Source: Lewinellaceae bacterium (lineage in GTDB: Bacteria; Bacteroidota; Bacteroidia; Chitinophagales; Saprospiraceae). Taken from it: a DNA stretch of 64,000 nt. Positions 28,576-37,880 of this stretch are shown here, one piece after another. Both the position numbers and the translations under genes were made by a program. Location of the stretch: positions 186,001 through 250,000 of the forward strand of contig JACJYA010000005.1 in NCBI GenBank assembly GCA_020636315.1, in the 5' to 3' direction. Under the pieces are notes generated by a model. That model was not told the origin of the DNA. It worked only from the letters and a program-made list of their open reading frames with translations, and did not search any database. The number at the start of each line of letters is the position of its first letter. Position 1 is the first letter of the stretch.

Positions 28576-28600
28576 TTATTGTGTCATTTTGACGCAATAA
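28576..28600. promoter_or_regulatory. palindromic operator between GH3 and Nudix regulator genes
   Basis: TTATTGTGTCA, a 3-base TTT centre, and TGACGCAATAA form a 25-base palindrome with 10 of 11 positions symmetric. It overlaps the end of the GH3 promoter -7 element by three bases and would cover its start site. This is the position expected for a repressor site bound by the divergently encoded Nudix-winged-helix protein. Confidence 0.75.
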
Positions 28601-28628
28601 AGGTAGCGCATTATTTTTAATTGGACAA
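28598..28628 (-). promoter_or_regulatory. promoter of the GH3 gene
   Basis: On the minus strand TTG is followed by exactly 20 bases and TACCTTTA, one base off the TAnnTTTG consensus. The predicted start site lies in the palindrome and about 35 bases before the GH3 start codon. Confidence 0.68.
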
Positions 28629-28645
28629 GTTTTTGCATCTTTGGC

Positions 28646-29416
28646 GTGAAAAAAGCGGAAAACGTCATGCTCGCCTTGAACCTGGACAAGTATCAACCCG
28701 GCCTTTCAGTGGATTGTGTAATCCTCGGGTTTCATCAGAATGAGCTGAAGGCACTACTCCTGAAAATGAAAAATATGGACAAATGGTCTCTGCCGGGGGG
28801 ATTTGTGGAAAAAGATGAAGATGTGGACAAAGCAGCCGTTCGGGTCCTTCAGGAAAGGACGGGCCTGAAAAATATTTTCCTTCGCCAGTTTCACCTCTTT
28901 GGTGAAGTGGACAGGGGGGACAGGGGCCACGTTGACGGCCTCCTGCAGAAAGGAGTGATCGGGAAGGACCTTTACGGCTGGTTTAAGCAGCGGTTCGTGA
29001 CAGTGGGCTATTATGCTTTGGTGGAATATTCTCAGGTAGAAGCTCCCCAACCCGATTACTTCTCAGAATCCTGCGAGTGGTGTGCCATTAATGGCCTGCC
29101 GGATCTGATGCTCGACCATGCCGGAATTTTGGAAAAGGCACATGAGGTTCTCAAGAGGCAGCTCAACTATCAGCCCATCGGCCTGAACCTATTGCCCAAA
29201 CGCTTTACCATGCCTGAACTGCAGGCTCTTTATGAAACCCTGCTTGGTAAGGCGCTCGACCGCCGGAATTTCCAGCGCAAAATGCTGGGCTACGGGATCC
29301 TCATACGCACCGGGGAGCGGCGGACGGGTGGGGCCCATAAATCGCCCTGGTTGTATGAGTTCGACGAGGAAAAATACCGGCGGGGGCTGGCGGAAGGGCT
29401 GAATGTAAGCTGGTGA
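28646..29416 (+). CDS. Nudix-domain transcriptional regulator with C-terminal winged helix (NrtR/AraR-like)
   Basis: The 256-residue cytoplasmic protein combines a Nudix fold (~18-150) with a C-terminal winged helix (~165-245, including LPKRFTMPELQALYETLLGK and LDRRNFQRKMLGYG). This is the layout of NrtR-family regulators, several of which control sugar use in Bacteroidota. The Nudix box region GGFVEKDEDVDKAAVRVLQ is followed by ERTGL. The RE and EE catalytic positions of the usual REUxEExGU are not kept, so it is likely a ligand sensor, not a hydrolase. It is divergent from GH3 with a palindrome between them. The start is uncertain: a GTG gives this length and an ATG lies seven codons later. 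It ends 4 bases before a convergent gene. Confidence 0.85.
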   Translation: MKKAENVMLALNLDKYQPGLSVDCVILGFHQNELKALLLKMKNMDKWSLPGGFVEKDEDVDKAAVRVLQERTGLKNIFLRQFHLFGEVDRGDRGHVDGLLQKGVIGKDLYGWFKQRFVTVGYYALVEYSQVEAPQPDYFSESCEWCAINGLPDLMLDHAGILEKAHEVLKRQLNYQPIGLNLLPKRFTMPELQALYETLLGKALDRRNFQRKMLGYGILIRTGERRTGGAHKSPWLYEFDEEKYRRGLAEGLNVSW

Positions 29417-29420
29417 AGCA

Positions 29421-31088
29421 TCACTCCCATACCACCACCTCTTCCGCCAATTGCCAGCCCTCGAAGTGCAGCCCGTAGCGGCTGGACAACTCGTTGCGTT
29501 TCACCTTCAGGGTAGGTGTCAGCAGGCCGTTTTCCACGCTCCAGAGTTCACGGGTAATGACCATGGTGGCGACTTTTTCGTAGTTGGCGAGTTTCTCATT
29601 GACGGATTCAAGCGTTTCCCGAAGGCTTTGTTCTATAGCAGATCGTTCTTTGGCCCGGCCCAGTTCGGAGAGAACTACCAGAGCAATGGGCTGCGCCAGC
29701 CCCAGGCCGGTGATGCAGATCTGTTCGATATCCGGGTTGCCGGCAAACTCCCATTCGATAGGGGCCGGAACAACGAATTTACCTTTGGCGGTCTTAAACG
29801 CCTCCGACACCCTTCCGGTCAGCCGCAGGAAGCCCCGTTCGTCGATGCGGCCGCTGTCTCCGGTGTGGAACCATCCATTCCGGAATACTTCCGCCGTCTT
29901 TTCCGGATTTTTATAATAGCCATCCATAAACCAGGGGCCGCGGGCAAGCACCTCGCCGGTTTCGGGATCTGTTTTCATTTCCGCTCCTTTCAGGGCCCGG
30001 CCGACTGTTCCGGTAGTATCCTCGCCTTCCCGGGTCATGGTGAAGCCGCCACAGGTTTCGGTCAGGCCATAGATCTCCTGGATGTTCATGCCCAGGCGCC
30101 GGTACCAGGCTTTCATGCTGTCGGGCATGGGAGCGGCGGCGGTGATAAGCATTCGGGCGCGGTTGAGGCCCAAAGCGCTGCGGATCTTTTTCCTTATCAG
30201 GCTGGGAAAAAAGGGGAGGCTGAGCAACAGGTTGAGCCTTGATTGGGGCATGCGCTCCAGGATGCCCAGCTGAAATTTCGTCCAGATCCGGGGGACGGCA
30301 AAGAATAGGGTGGGCTGTATGTCCCGGAGGTTTTGGGCGAAAGTGTCCAGGCTTTCAACAAAAGACACCTCTGCCCGATAGACGATGCTCAGCACTTCGG
30401 TAAGGGCCCGCTCGGCGATGTGGTTCAGCGGCAGGTAGGAGATCAGGCTATTCTCGCCGGAGCGAAGCTTCAGCAGGCCTTCTTCTTTTTCCATCTTTAT
30501 AAGCTCTGCCGGTTTTCGGTAGGTGAGCATTACGCCCTTGGGAGTGCCCGTGGTGCCGGAGGTGAAGATGATGGTAAAGAGGCTGTCCAGGCCGGGCTCC
30601 GGGCTTTCCTCCATGGGGTCGAAGCGGCTGAGGAATTCGTTCCATTGTTCGCCTTCTGTCACTCTGGAATTGCCCGGATAATGGGGAAAGGCAATGATGG
30701 GGATATGGCCCGCGACCCCCTCTTTCATTTCTTCCCAGCCTTCCAGCTTGCCCACAAAAAGAGCCTGCACATCCCCCAGCGCCAGCACTTCCCTGATCTG
30801 ATCGGAGCGGAGGGTGGGAAAAAAAGGCACAGAGACATAGCCTGCCATCATGATGGCCAGGTCGGCGATGATCCATTCCCGGCAATTCTTGGAGACGATG
30901 CCGATATGGGCGCCGCCGGGCAGGCCGAGGGAGCGCAGGCCGGCCGCCATCCGGCGGGCCATCCGCCCGGTTTCCGCCCAGGTGTACTCTTCCCATTCGT
31001 CACCAAAAGGCTGGCGGAGATACACCTCGTCGGGGCATGTTTTCTCCCAGTGATAGAAGTAGCTGAGGAAAGCTTTCAGTTGGGCCAT
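29421..31088 (-). CDS. AMP-binding long-chain acyl-CoA synthetase
   Basis: This enzyme is predicted to activate a fatty acid with ATP and load it on CoA, at the inner face of the membrane. The 555-residue protein has the P-loop-like motif IIFTSGTTGTPKGVMLTYRK, the A5 motif IYGLTETCGGFTM, the A7 motif WFHTGDSGRIDERGFLRLTG and a C-terminal lid starting with the Lys-bearing KGKFVVPAPIE. The last part is typical of long-chain acyl-CoA synthetases (FadD15-like). I chose the ATG giving MAQLKAFLSYFYHWEKTCPD; an upstream in-frame start adds 24 residues of low quality. It converges with the Nudix gene and has no apparent partner in the window. Confidence 0.92.
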   Translation of the reverse strand: MAQLKAFLSYFYHWEKTCPDEVYLRQPFGDEWEEYTWAETGRMARRMAAGLRSLGLPGGAHIGIVSKNCREWIIADLAIMMAGYVSVPFFPTLRSDQIREVLALGDVQALFVGKLEGWEEMKEGVAGHIPIIAFPHYPGNSRVTEGEQWNEFLSRFDPMEESPEPGLDSLFTIIFTSGTTGTPKGVMLTYRKPAELIKMEKEEGLLKLRSGENSLISYLPLNHIAERALTEVLSIVYRAEVSFVESLDTFAQNLRDIQPTLFFAVPRIWTKFQLGILERMPQSRLNLLLSLPFFPSLIRKKIRSALGLNRARMLITAAAPMPDSMKAWYRRLGMNIQEIYGLTETCGGFTMTREGEDTTGTVGRALKGAEMKTDPETGEVLARGPWFMDGYYKNPEKTAEVFRNGWFHTGDSGRIDERGFLRLTGRVSEAFKTAKGKFVVPAPIEWEFAGNPDIEQICITGLGLAQPIALVVLSELGRAKERSAIEQSLRETLESVNEKLANYEKVATMVITRELWSVENGLLTPTLKVKRNELSSRYGLHFEGWQLAEEVVVWE

Positions 31089-31259
31089 TGTGTTTTTGTT
31101 CGAATTATGGGTATGAAAATACCAATTTCGATTAAAATTCAATAATGATACCACCTTCAAAGGGGCCCTCGTTTCCTGAGCATTTGCTTCATATTATTTG
31201 TCTGTCATAAAATACTTGTAAATTGCATCCCTCATCAACCGATCATAATCCGAGACCCT

Positions 31260-34200
31260 ATGGAGATTTTGAGACTTTGTTTACTAGCTTGCGCTTTGCT
31301 CTTCACTTCGGTCCTCACCGGACAGGATTGTTCCTTTCTGGGGCCCAATCTTTTTTTGGAAGGTACTTTCGGATCGGGGCCGGATAATGTGGCTCCGGAT
31401 ACGCCTTTTGTAGCTCCTTCGGGGTATGTTTACACGCTGTCTCCGCCGCCCCAGGAAGGCGAATACACCATTACCAACAATACGGCCCCCTGGGCTGCCG
31501 CGGAAGGGTGGCTGGAAACAACCGACAACAGCGGGTTTGCGGAAGGTTATATGATGGTGGTGAACGCTGTTGCTGATACCGTTCCCTTCTGGGAAAACAC
31601 CCTAAACCTATGTGGCGATTCTTACTACCTGATATCCCTGGACGCCATCAACCTGCAGGACCCCGGTTCGGCCCCGGCAGCACCTCCCCGCATACAGGTG
31701 ATCATGGATGGTGCTGTGGTTGCTGACTTTGGGGACCTTCCTCAGGACGGGCAGTGGTACAACCTGAATAAGCTGGTATATGTGGGCCCGGGAGGAGGGA
31801 ACGTCTCCTTCCAGTTGGTCAATTTATACTCCGGGGATCCGGGGAATGACTTTGCCGTTGATAATATCTCTCTGCAAAAATGCGGGCCGGAATTTGAGGT
31901 CCGAAGCTCCAGCACGGACCCGCTTTGCCCGGGAGACAGACTGGAATTTGAGGTCAGCCTTCTTCCCGGCTTTGAGAATTACTGGTTCCAGTGGCAGATA
32001 TCTACCGATGATAGCCAGAACTGGGTGAATATCGGAGATCCCGTCAATGAAGTCCTCTTCTTAGTCGAGGATCTGCCTCCCGGCGCCAGCTTCAGGGTCA
32101 TTCTGGCTGCTTCAGAAGCAGAACTGTACAACGACAATTGCATTGTATATTCGGACCCTATCCTTATAGAATACCAGGATCCTGCCGAGTGTAGCGAAGT
32201 GATAAGAAATATCGGCGAGGAGTGCATGGGAGAACTGGGCGCAAACGTCCTTCCAAACGGTGATTTTGGTTCCGGGCCGGACAATGTCCTGCCATTTGAT
32301 CCCGGTTTTGCTCCCGGATATTCCTATGCGTTCAACCCACCGCCGATTGATGGCGCCTATACGGTTTCCAACAATACAGCGCCCTGGGGGAGTTTCGCCG
32401 ACGGCTGGATCGACATTGGGGATAACAGCGCCGATCCGGAAGGGTATATGATGGTGGTAAATGCCGGTGAAAACCCCGGATTGTTCTTTGTGGACACTGT
32501 GGAGGCCTGTGGGAATACAAATTATGAATTTTCGGCTGACATCATATCGCTGAACCAGCCGGATCCTGACGGCTCTCTGGTGGCTCCCAACATTTCCTTC
32601 CTGGTCAATGGCGTTGCCGTTTTCAATACGGGCAGCGTGCCGATAGATTCCAGCTGGCATTCTTACCGCATTACGTTCACAACCTCTGTTGATGTGACGG
32701 AACTGGCCCTGGCGCTCCGCAGCAATACACCCGGGGGGATAGGGTTCATCGGCAATGACCTGGCCGTTGACAATATAGCGTTGCGGCCCTGCGGCCCGGA
32801 GGCCTCTGTTTTCGAGGCGGATGCCGGCCCTTACTGCCCCGGCAGCCCGGTTGCTTTTGGAATAAACATTGGCTCCGGATATGCCGATCCTGTTATCCAG
32901 TGGCAATACTCCACCGACGCAGGGGCTACCTGGCAGAATTCCGGCAGCCCGGTTTCAACCCTGGATTACACCATTCCGTCCATCCCTCCCGACGCTCAGG
33001 TGAGGGCGCTTGTAGCGGCTTCGGAAGCAGGGCTGGAGAGTGCTAACTGCCGGGTGGTTTCCAATGTGCTGCAACTTCAGTTGCTGGACATCAATACCTG
33101 CTTTGAAATACCGGTGACGGTGGAAGGCGCACCCTGTGGAGGGCAATACGGAGACGAAATCTTTCCGGAGGGAAGCTTTGGCTCCGGGCCTGATGTTTTC
33201 GGCCCGGAACTGCCTGCCGGAACGACCGGCCTGGCTTTTCAGAACACAACCTGGCCCAATGATGGTTTTTATGCCCTGATGAATTTCTGGGATCAGGATA
33301 TTTGTGAAGGTTTCTTCCCGGAACCGTGCTGGATACTACCCATTACCGACAACAGCGATGACCCTCAGGGCTATGGCATGGTGGTCAACGCTACTGCCGG
33401 GGAAACCGGTATTTTTTATACAGCCACGATTGACGGCCTGTGTGAGAATACCACCTATCAGTTCTCGGCCGATATTCTCAACCTGAATTCCCGCTGGTTC
33501 TATCCCTACAATACCAATGGCGCCGACACGGTCATTCTGCCCAACATCGATTTTGTCATCGGCAATGCCGGCTCACCCTTTGAGGTGATGCAGATCGCTC
33601 CGGAGGTTTACAATACCGGCGATATTCTGAACGACAGCACCTGGAATAATTACGGGTTCTCCTTTACGACGGAGCCGGGCGTAAATGCCATCACCTTTGC
33701 ATTGAGAAACAATGCACCGGGAGGCGGAGGCAATGATTTTATTCTGGACAACATCAGTTTCCGGATGTGTGGTGAGGCTGACATCAATCGCGCGGACCTC
33801 TGTATCGGCGATGCAGCAACCCTGGAAGCCGTCTTTGACAGCAACCTTTTTCCGGCCCCGGCCATTCAATGGCAGCTAAGTACGGACGGAGGCCTGTCCT
33901 GGGCTCCACTGCCCGGGGAAACGGCAGCTACGCTGATGGTGCCCGATCCCATTGACGGTGATCAATACCGGTTCCTGCTGGCGGGGTCACCGGAAAACCT
34001 GGACAGTACTTTCTGCCGGCTTATCTCGGCAGTGGATACGATCTCCTTCCTCCCTCAACCCACTACCGATGCCTCTGCAATGATCTGCAACGGAGAGTCC
34101 TTCACAATGGGTGACTCTACCTTTACCCAAACGGGAACTTACGATGTCTATTTTACCGCCGCCAATGGATGTGACAGCATTGTCACTCTGGGCCTGACAG

Positions 34201-36704
34201 TCCTGGACACCGCCCTGGTCCTGACTTCGGCTGCGATCTGCCAGGGAGATACTTATTCCTTCCAGGGTGCCGCCCTGGGCGATGCCGGCACATATACCGA
34301 AGTGCTGGCTGCGGCCAATGGTTGTGACAGTACCATTATTCTGGACCTCACCGTCAATCCGGTTTTCGAGTTCTACCAGGAGGATACCATCTGTGAAGGA
34401 GAGTCATTCTTCTTCGAAGGGCAGGAGTTTACCCAGCCGGGTGATTATATGCAAGGATACCAGACTGTTAACGGTTGCGACAGTATCTTCAGGCTTTCTC
34501 TGACGGTTCTGCCCATTCTCCGGGATACCCTGGTGGAAGGCATCTGCCAGGGAGAAACCTACCCATTCGGCAGCCAGCAACTGGACACTACCGGTGAATA
34601 TGAGCGAATCATTACCGGCAGTAACGGTTGTGACAGCATCATCACGCTGCAACTCACCGTGAACCCGGTTTACGAATTTAACTTTCAGGATACCATCTGC
34701 GAGGGGGATTCCTTCTTTTTTGAAGGCCAGGAATTGTCTCAGCCGGGGGATTATCAGCAACAATACCTGACCGCAGAAGGCTGCGACAGCACCATCAACC
34801 TGTCACTGACGGTAATTCCTCTGCTGCGGGACACGATCGTCGGAGAGATCTGTGAAGGAGAGAGTTATTCCTTTGGGCCTCAGCAGCTGACGGCTGCCGG
34901 CACCTACGACCGCGCCGAGCCGGGAAGTAATGGCTGTGACAGCATCATCACCCTGGAACTGATCGTCCATCCCAACCTGAGCCTCGATATTGAGGCCACT
35001 ATCTGCGAAGGAGAAACTTATACTTTCGATGGGCAGAGCCTGAGTGCGCCGGGCAATTATTCGGCTCAGTATGCCACCCAGTTCGGCTGTGACAGCATAG
35101 TGACTTTAGCCCTGGAGGTCTTGCCCCTCCTGCGGGATACGGTGTCGGTGGAGATCTGTGAAGGAGAGAGTTATACTTTTGACGGGCAGGCCCTCAGTAT
35201 GCAGGGGGTATATGAAGCGATGGAAACGGGAAGTAATGGTTGCGACAGCATAACCACTTTATTGCTCACCGTTTGGCCGGAAGAAGAAAGTATGGCCTTT
35301 CAGTCCATCTGTGAAGGCGAAAGCGTGACATTCGGAGGGCAGGAGCTGAACGCTTCCGGAACCTATCAGCATACCTTTTCCACCATACATGGCTGTGACA
35401 GCCTGGTAACCCTGGAACTGGAGGTGTTGCCGGTGGCTACCGAAAGCCTGTCTGCTTCGGTGTGCGAAGGAGAAACCTATATGTTTGGAACTCAGGTGCT
35501 AAGCGAAGCGGGCACTTACCAGCGCACAGTGCCGGGCAGCAATGGCTGCGACAGTATTATAACTCTGGGCCTGACCATATTGCCAACTTACGATCAGCAG
35601 GTGGGCGTAGAGCTTTGCCGGGGCGATGTGCTTGTGGGGCAAACCGTTTTGTCGGATACCACCATCATTTTTGAAGGGCAGACGGCGGCGGGTTGCGATT
35701 CGGTGGTCACCTATTCTGTCGATGTGGAGGATTTGTCGGGTTTTGAGATAGAAGGCGCCCGGCCTTTATGCAACGACTTTACGGTTACTCTTAGCGCAGG
35801 TTCTTTTGCCGGCTATGCCTGGTCAACCGGAGGCTCTCTTCCCGAACTGGTCGTGAGCAGCCCCGGATGGTACACCGTGACGGTCACCAGCCAGCGGGGG
35901 TGTACCGCCGTCGATAGCGCCCTGGTTGAGGCAGTCGCTTTCACTCCGGATATTGAAGCACTGGACCCGCTTTGTAACGGAGACGATTCGGGGGCGATAA
36001 GGGTTACGAATATTGAGGGGGGCAGCCCGCCATTCCTTTACAGTATTGACAACGGCGTGTTTATGGACAGCAGTGTGTTCAATGGCCTGATGGCGGGTGC
36101 TTATCAGCTGGCCATTCAGGATGCTTCAGGGTGTGAATGGACAGAAACCTTTCAGCTTGCAGACCCGCCGCCGGTAGCGGCGAATATTATAGGAACCTTA
36201 GACATCAGCCTGGGAGACAGCACCCAGCTCCGCGTAACGAGCCTGACGGACAGCCTGGCCAGTTTCGACTGGCAGCCGCCGGGAGGGCTGAGCTGTGCCG
36301 ATTGCCCCAACCCGGTGGCCAGCCCGGGAGAATCTGTCACCTATCTGGTAACTGTTGCCGATATCAATGGTTGCCCCGGTCAGGCTCAGATAGAGATCTT
36401 TGTCCGGGACAGCCGTAAATTGTACGTTCCCAATGCCTTTTCTCCCAATGAGGATGGCCGCAATGATGTTTTTACGGTTTATCCGGACAAAGGCGTTGCC
36501 CGGATCATTCGCTTCCAGGTTTTCGACCGTTGGGGAAATAAGGTGTTTGACGGTGAAGGCGGTGGCTCCGGGCAGTTGCCGCGCTGGGACGGCACTTTTA
36601 AGGGAGAGCCCCTGAACCCTGCGGTTTTTGTCTGGACGGCGGAGGTGGAGTTTATTGACGGTTCCACCAAGCTTTTTGAGGGGGAGGTGTCATTGGTTCG
36701 GTAA
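31260..36704 (+). CDS. giant repeat-rich surface protein with gliding-motility-type (T9SS type B) C-terminus
   Basis: The 1814-residue secreted protein begins with a signal peptide (LLFTSVLTGQ). Three N-terminal modules of ~300 residues (~20-935) each hold a FGSGPD opening, an EGYxMVVNA core and a Cys-Gly-bearing end, and probably form jelly-roll or carbohydrate-binding folds. Ten ladder repeats of ~51 residues follow, plus a partial eleventh (~938-1495). Each fits ICEGExYxFxGQxL, then GTY, then NGCDSIITLxLTVxP. A SprB-type repeat (CNGDDSGAIRVTNIEGGSPP, ~1568-1624) precedes the CHU_C/T9SS type B domain (~1720-1814, YVPNAFSPNEDGRNDVF). It is probably an adhesin or a surface carbohydrate-binding protein. 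A hairpin terminator follows 28 bases after the stop. Confidence 0.92.
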   Translation: MEILRLCLLACALLFTSVLTGQDCSFLGPNLFLEGTFGSGPDNVAPDTPFVAPSGYVYTLSPPPQEGEYTITNNTAPWAAAEGWLETTDNSGFAEGYMMVVNAVADTVPFWENTLNLCGDSYYLISLDAINLQDPGSAPAAPPRIQVIMDGAVVADFGDLPQDGQWYNLNKLVYVGPGGGNVSFQLVNLYSGDPGNDFAVDNISLQKCGPEFEVRSSSTDPLCPGDRLEFEVSLLPGFENYWFQWQISTDDSQNWVNIGDPVNEVLFLVEDLPPGASFRVILAASEAELYNDNCIVYSDPILIEYQDPAECSEVIRNIGEECMGELGANVLPNGDFGSGPDNVLPFDPGFAPGYSYAFNPPPIDGAYTVSNNTAPWGSFADGWIDIGDNSADPEGYMMVVNAGENPGLFFVDTVEACGNTNYEFSADIISLNQPDPDGSLVAPNISFLVNGVAVFNTGSVPIDSSWHSYRITFTTSVDVTELALALRSNTPGGIGFIGNDLAVDNIALRPCGPEASVFEADAGPYCPGSPVAFGINIGSGYADPVIQWQYSTDAGATWQNSGSPVSTLDYTIPSIPPDAQVRALVAASEAGLESANCRVVSNVLQLQLLDINTCFEIPVTVEGAPCGGQYGDEIFPEGSFGSGPDVFGPELPAGTTGLAFQNTTWPNDGFYALMNFWDQDICEGFFPEPCWILPITDNSDDPQGYGMVVNATAGETGIFYTATIDGLCENTTYQFSADILNLNSRWFYPYNTNGADTVILPNIDFVIGNAGSPFEVMQIAPEVYNTGDILNDSTWNNYGFSFTTEPGVNAITFALRNNAPGGGGNDFILDNISFRMCGEADINRADLCIGDAATLEAVFDSNLFPAPAIQWQLSTDGGLSWAPLPGETAATLMVPDPIDGDQYRFLLAGSPENLDSTFCRLISAVDTISFLPQPTTDASAMICNGESFTMGDSTFTQTGTYDVYFTAANGCDSIVTLGLTVLDTALVLTSAAICQGDTYSFQGAALGDAGTYTEVLAAANGCDSTIILDLTVNPVFEFYQEDTICEGESFFFEGQEFTQPGDYMQGYQTVNGCDSIFRLSLTVLPILRDTLVEGICQGETYPFGSQQLDTTGEYERIITGSNGCDSIITLQLTVNPVYEFNFQDTICEGDSFFFEGQELSQPGDYQQQYLTAEGCDSTINLSLTVIPLLRDTIVGEICEGESYSFGPQQLTAAGTYDRAEPGSNGCDSIITLELIVHPNLSLDIEATICEGETYTFDGQSLSAPGNYSAQYATQFGCDSIVTLALEVLPLLRDTVSVEICEGESYTFDGQALSMQGVYEAMETGSNGCDSITTLLLTVWPEEESMAFQSICEGESVTFGGQELNASGTYQHTFSTIHGCDSLVTLELEVLPVATESLSASVCEGETYMFGTQVLSEAGTYQRTVPGSNGCDSIITLGLTILPTYDQQVGVELCRGDVLVGQTVLSDTTIIFEGQTAAGCDSVVTYSVDVEDLSGFEIEGARPLCNDFTVTLSAGSFAGYAWSTGGSLPELVVSSPGWYTVTVTSQRGCTAVDSALVEAVAFTPDIEALDPLCNGDDSGAIRVTNIEGGSPPFLYSIDNGVFMDSSVFNGLMAGAYQLAIQDASGCEWTETFQLADPPPVAANIIGTLDISLGDSTQLRVTSLTDSLASFDWQPPGGLSCADCPNPVASPGESVTYLVTVADINGCPGQAQIEIFVRDSRKLYVPNAFSPNEDGRNDVFTVYPDKGVARIIRFQVFDRWGNKVFDGEGGGSGQLPRWDGTFKGEPLNPAVFVWTAEVEFIDGSTKLFEGEVSLVR

Positions 36705-36731
36705 TTGGGAGAGAAACAAGCTTTGCGAGCC

Positions 36732-36780
36732 GTTGTGTCAGATGGAAGGTATTTCCGAAGTGCCTTCCATCTGACACAAC
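36732..36780 (+). terminator. strong hairpin terminator after the giant surface-protein gene
   Basis: GTTGTGTCAGATGGAAGG and CCTTCCATCTGACACAAC form a perfect 18-base stem around a 13-base loop. AAATTTTC follows. The stem is unusually long and without mismatch. Confidence 0.8.
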
Positions 36781-36830
36781 AAATTTTCAACCTGCATCGC
36801 TACTGAGGCTTACAGAGATAGCGGGACAAT

Positions 36831-36850
36831 TCAGCCCCTGATTCGAATGA
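36831..36850. repeat. third copy of the AGCCCCTGATTC end motif
   Basis: TCAGCCCCTGATTCGAATGA, followed by CTCATATT, closely matches the right end of the 147-bp element near 26129 (TAGCCCCTGATTCGCATGA, then TCATATT). No inverted partner is visible nearby, so this is a solo end or a decayed copy lying between two convergent terminators. Confidence 0.65.
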
Positions 36851-36884
36851 CTCATATTGCCGGCTTATGAAGCGGTATTTAAAA

Positions 36885-36920
36885 GCCTTTGGCTGATGTA
36901 GATCATTGTCAGCCGAAGGC
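36885..36920 (-). terminator. intrinsic terminator of the sterol-desaturase-family gene
   Basis: On the minus strand a 12-base stem (GCCTTCGGCTGA with TCAGCCAAAGGC, one G-U/mismatch) encloses a 12-base loop. It is followed by TTTT. It begins 3 bases after the stop codon of the minus-strand gene. Confidence 0.75.
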
Positions 36921-36923
36921 CAC

Positions 36924-37880
36924 CTATTGCCGGGTTGCACTGACGGCCTCCATATCAACATCTCCCTTTACATCTTCAGCTTCTTCTTCTACTTCCATTC
37001 CTGCGGCCCGTGCATAAACGCTCTTGTCCAGGGTAAGGCCGGGGCCTCCGAAGAGGATCAGCCACCATGCTTTCAGCGACCGGTATTTTGCCATGTCTTT
37101 AACGATGTCGATCGCTTCGTGGAAGACCAGATAAACCGGGTTATAGGAATTGACCGGTTTCAGAATGCCGTATTCCGGTTTTTCCTCTTCTTCCTGAAAG
37201 GTGCCGAAAATGCGGTCCCAGATGATGAAGGTCGAACCGTAATTTTTATCCAGGTATTTTCCGTTCTTGGCGTGGTGGACGCGGTGGTGAGACGGCGTGG
37301 TGAGAATGAATTCAATGGGGCGGGGCAGTTTGCCGATGAGCTCGGTATGGATCCAGAACTGGTACAGTACGGCAATCTGATGGCAGACGAAAAAGACAAT
37401 AGGGTGAAAGCCGGCAAGAGCCACCGGTATGAAAAAGATCACTTTGATTTGCTGTATCCAGGATAGCCGGAAGGAAACGGTGAAATTATATTGTTCGGAA
37501 GAATGATGCGTAACGTGAGTCGCCCACCAGAACCTTTGCTCATGCGCAACTCTATGAGCCCAGTAGCGGCAAAAGTCCAGCAGCACCATGCAGAGGATGT
37601 AGGACCACCATGTCATGGGAATACTCCACGGCACCAGGTTATAGGCAAAAAGAATGACGGCGAAAGTTGCAATTTTAGTCACCGCAGTCGAAATGAGGTT
37701 GCCGACCCCTACTCCGAAAGCAGCGAGGGCATCCATCTTGTCATATTCCTTACGGTCGTGGTAAAGCCGCAGGAAGTATTCCAGGAATACCAGGGAGATC
37801 ATGGCCGGAGCTGCGTAGATGATAATAGGAGGCAGGTCCATGGCAAAGACCTGTTCTAAGGTTAGCTTGGTTTTGTCCAT
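36924..37880 (-). CDS. sterol desaturase / fatty acid hydroxylase superfamily membrane protein
   Basis: This di-iron integral membrane oxygenase-type protein has 318 residues. Hydrophobic helices include PPIIIYAAPAMISLVFLEYF, LISTAVTKIATFAVILFAYN and IPMTWWSYILCMVLLDF. The histidine clusters expected for the di-iron site are complete: HRVAHE, THVTHHSSE and HHRVHHAKN, with an extra upstream His in YWAHR. The Glu/Asp-rich C-terminal tail (EVEEEAEDVKGDVDMEA) is unusual but does not affect the core. Substrate may be a fatty acyl or hopanoid/carotenoid-like lipid; this cannot be settled from sequence. A TAACTTTG -7-like box lies ~35 bases before the start. Confidence 0.9.
   Translation of the reverse strand: MDKTKLTLEQVFAMDLPPIIIYAAPAMISLVFLEYFLRLYHDRKEYDKMDALAAFGVGVGNLISTAVTKIATFAVILFAYNLVPWSIPMTWWSYILCMVLLDFCRYWAHRVAHEQRFWWATHVTHHSSEQYNFTVSFRLSWIQQIKVIFFIPVALAGFHPIVFFVCHQIAVLYQFWIHTELIGKLPRPIEFILTTPSHHRVHHAKNGKYLDKNYGSTFIIWDRIFGTFQEEEEKPEYGILKPVNSYNPVYLVFHEAIDIVKDMAKYRSLKAWWLILFGGPGLTLDKSVYARAAGMEVEEEAEDVKGDVDMEAVSATRQ

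Noticed and set aside
28559..28696. Upstream extension of the GH3 frame (46 codons)
   Set aside because: It would run through the operator and promoter; the first residues of the family begin at the chosen ATG with a signal peptide.
31089..31160. 24-residue N-terminal extension of the acyl-CoA synthetase
   Set aside because: The added segment is not like the family N-terminus; the MAQLKAF start matches.
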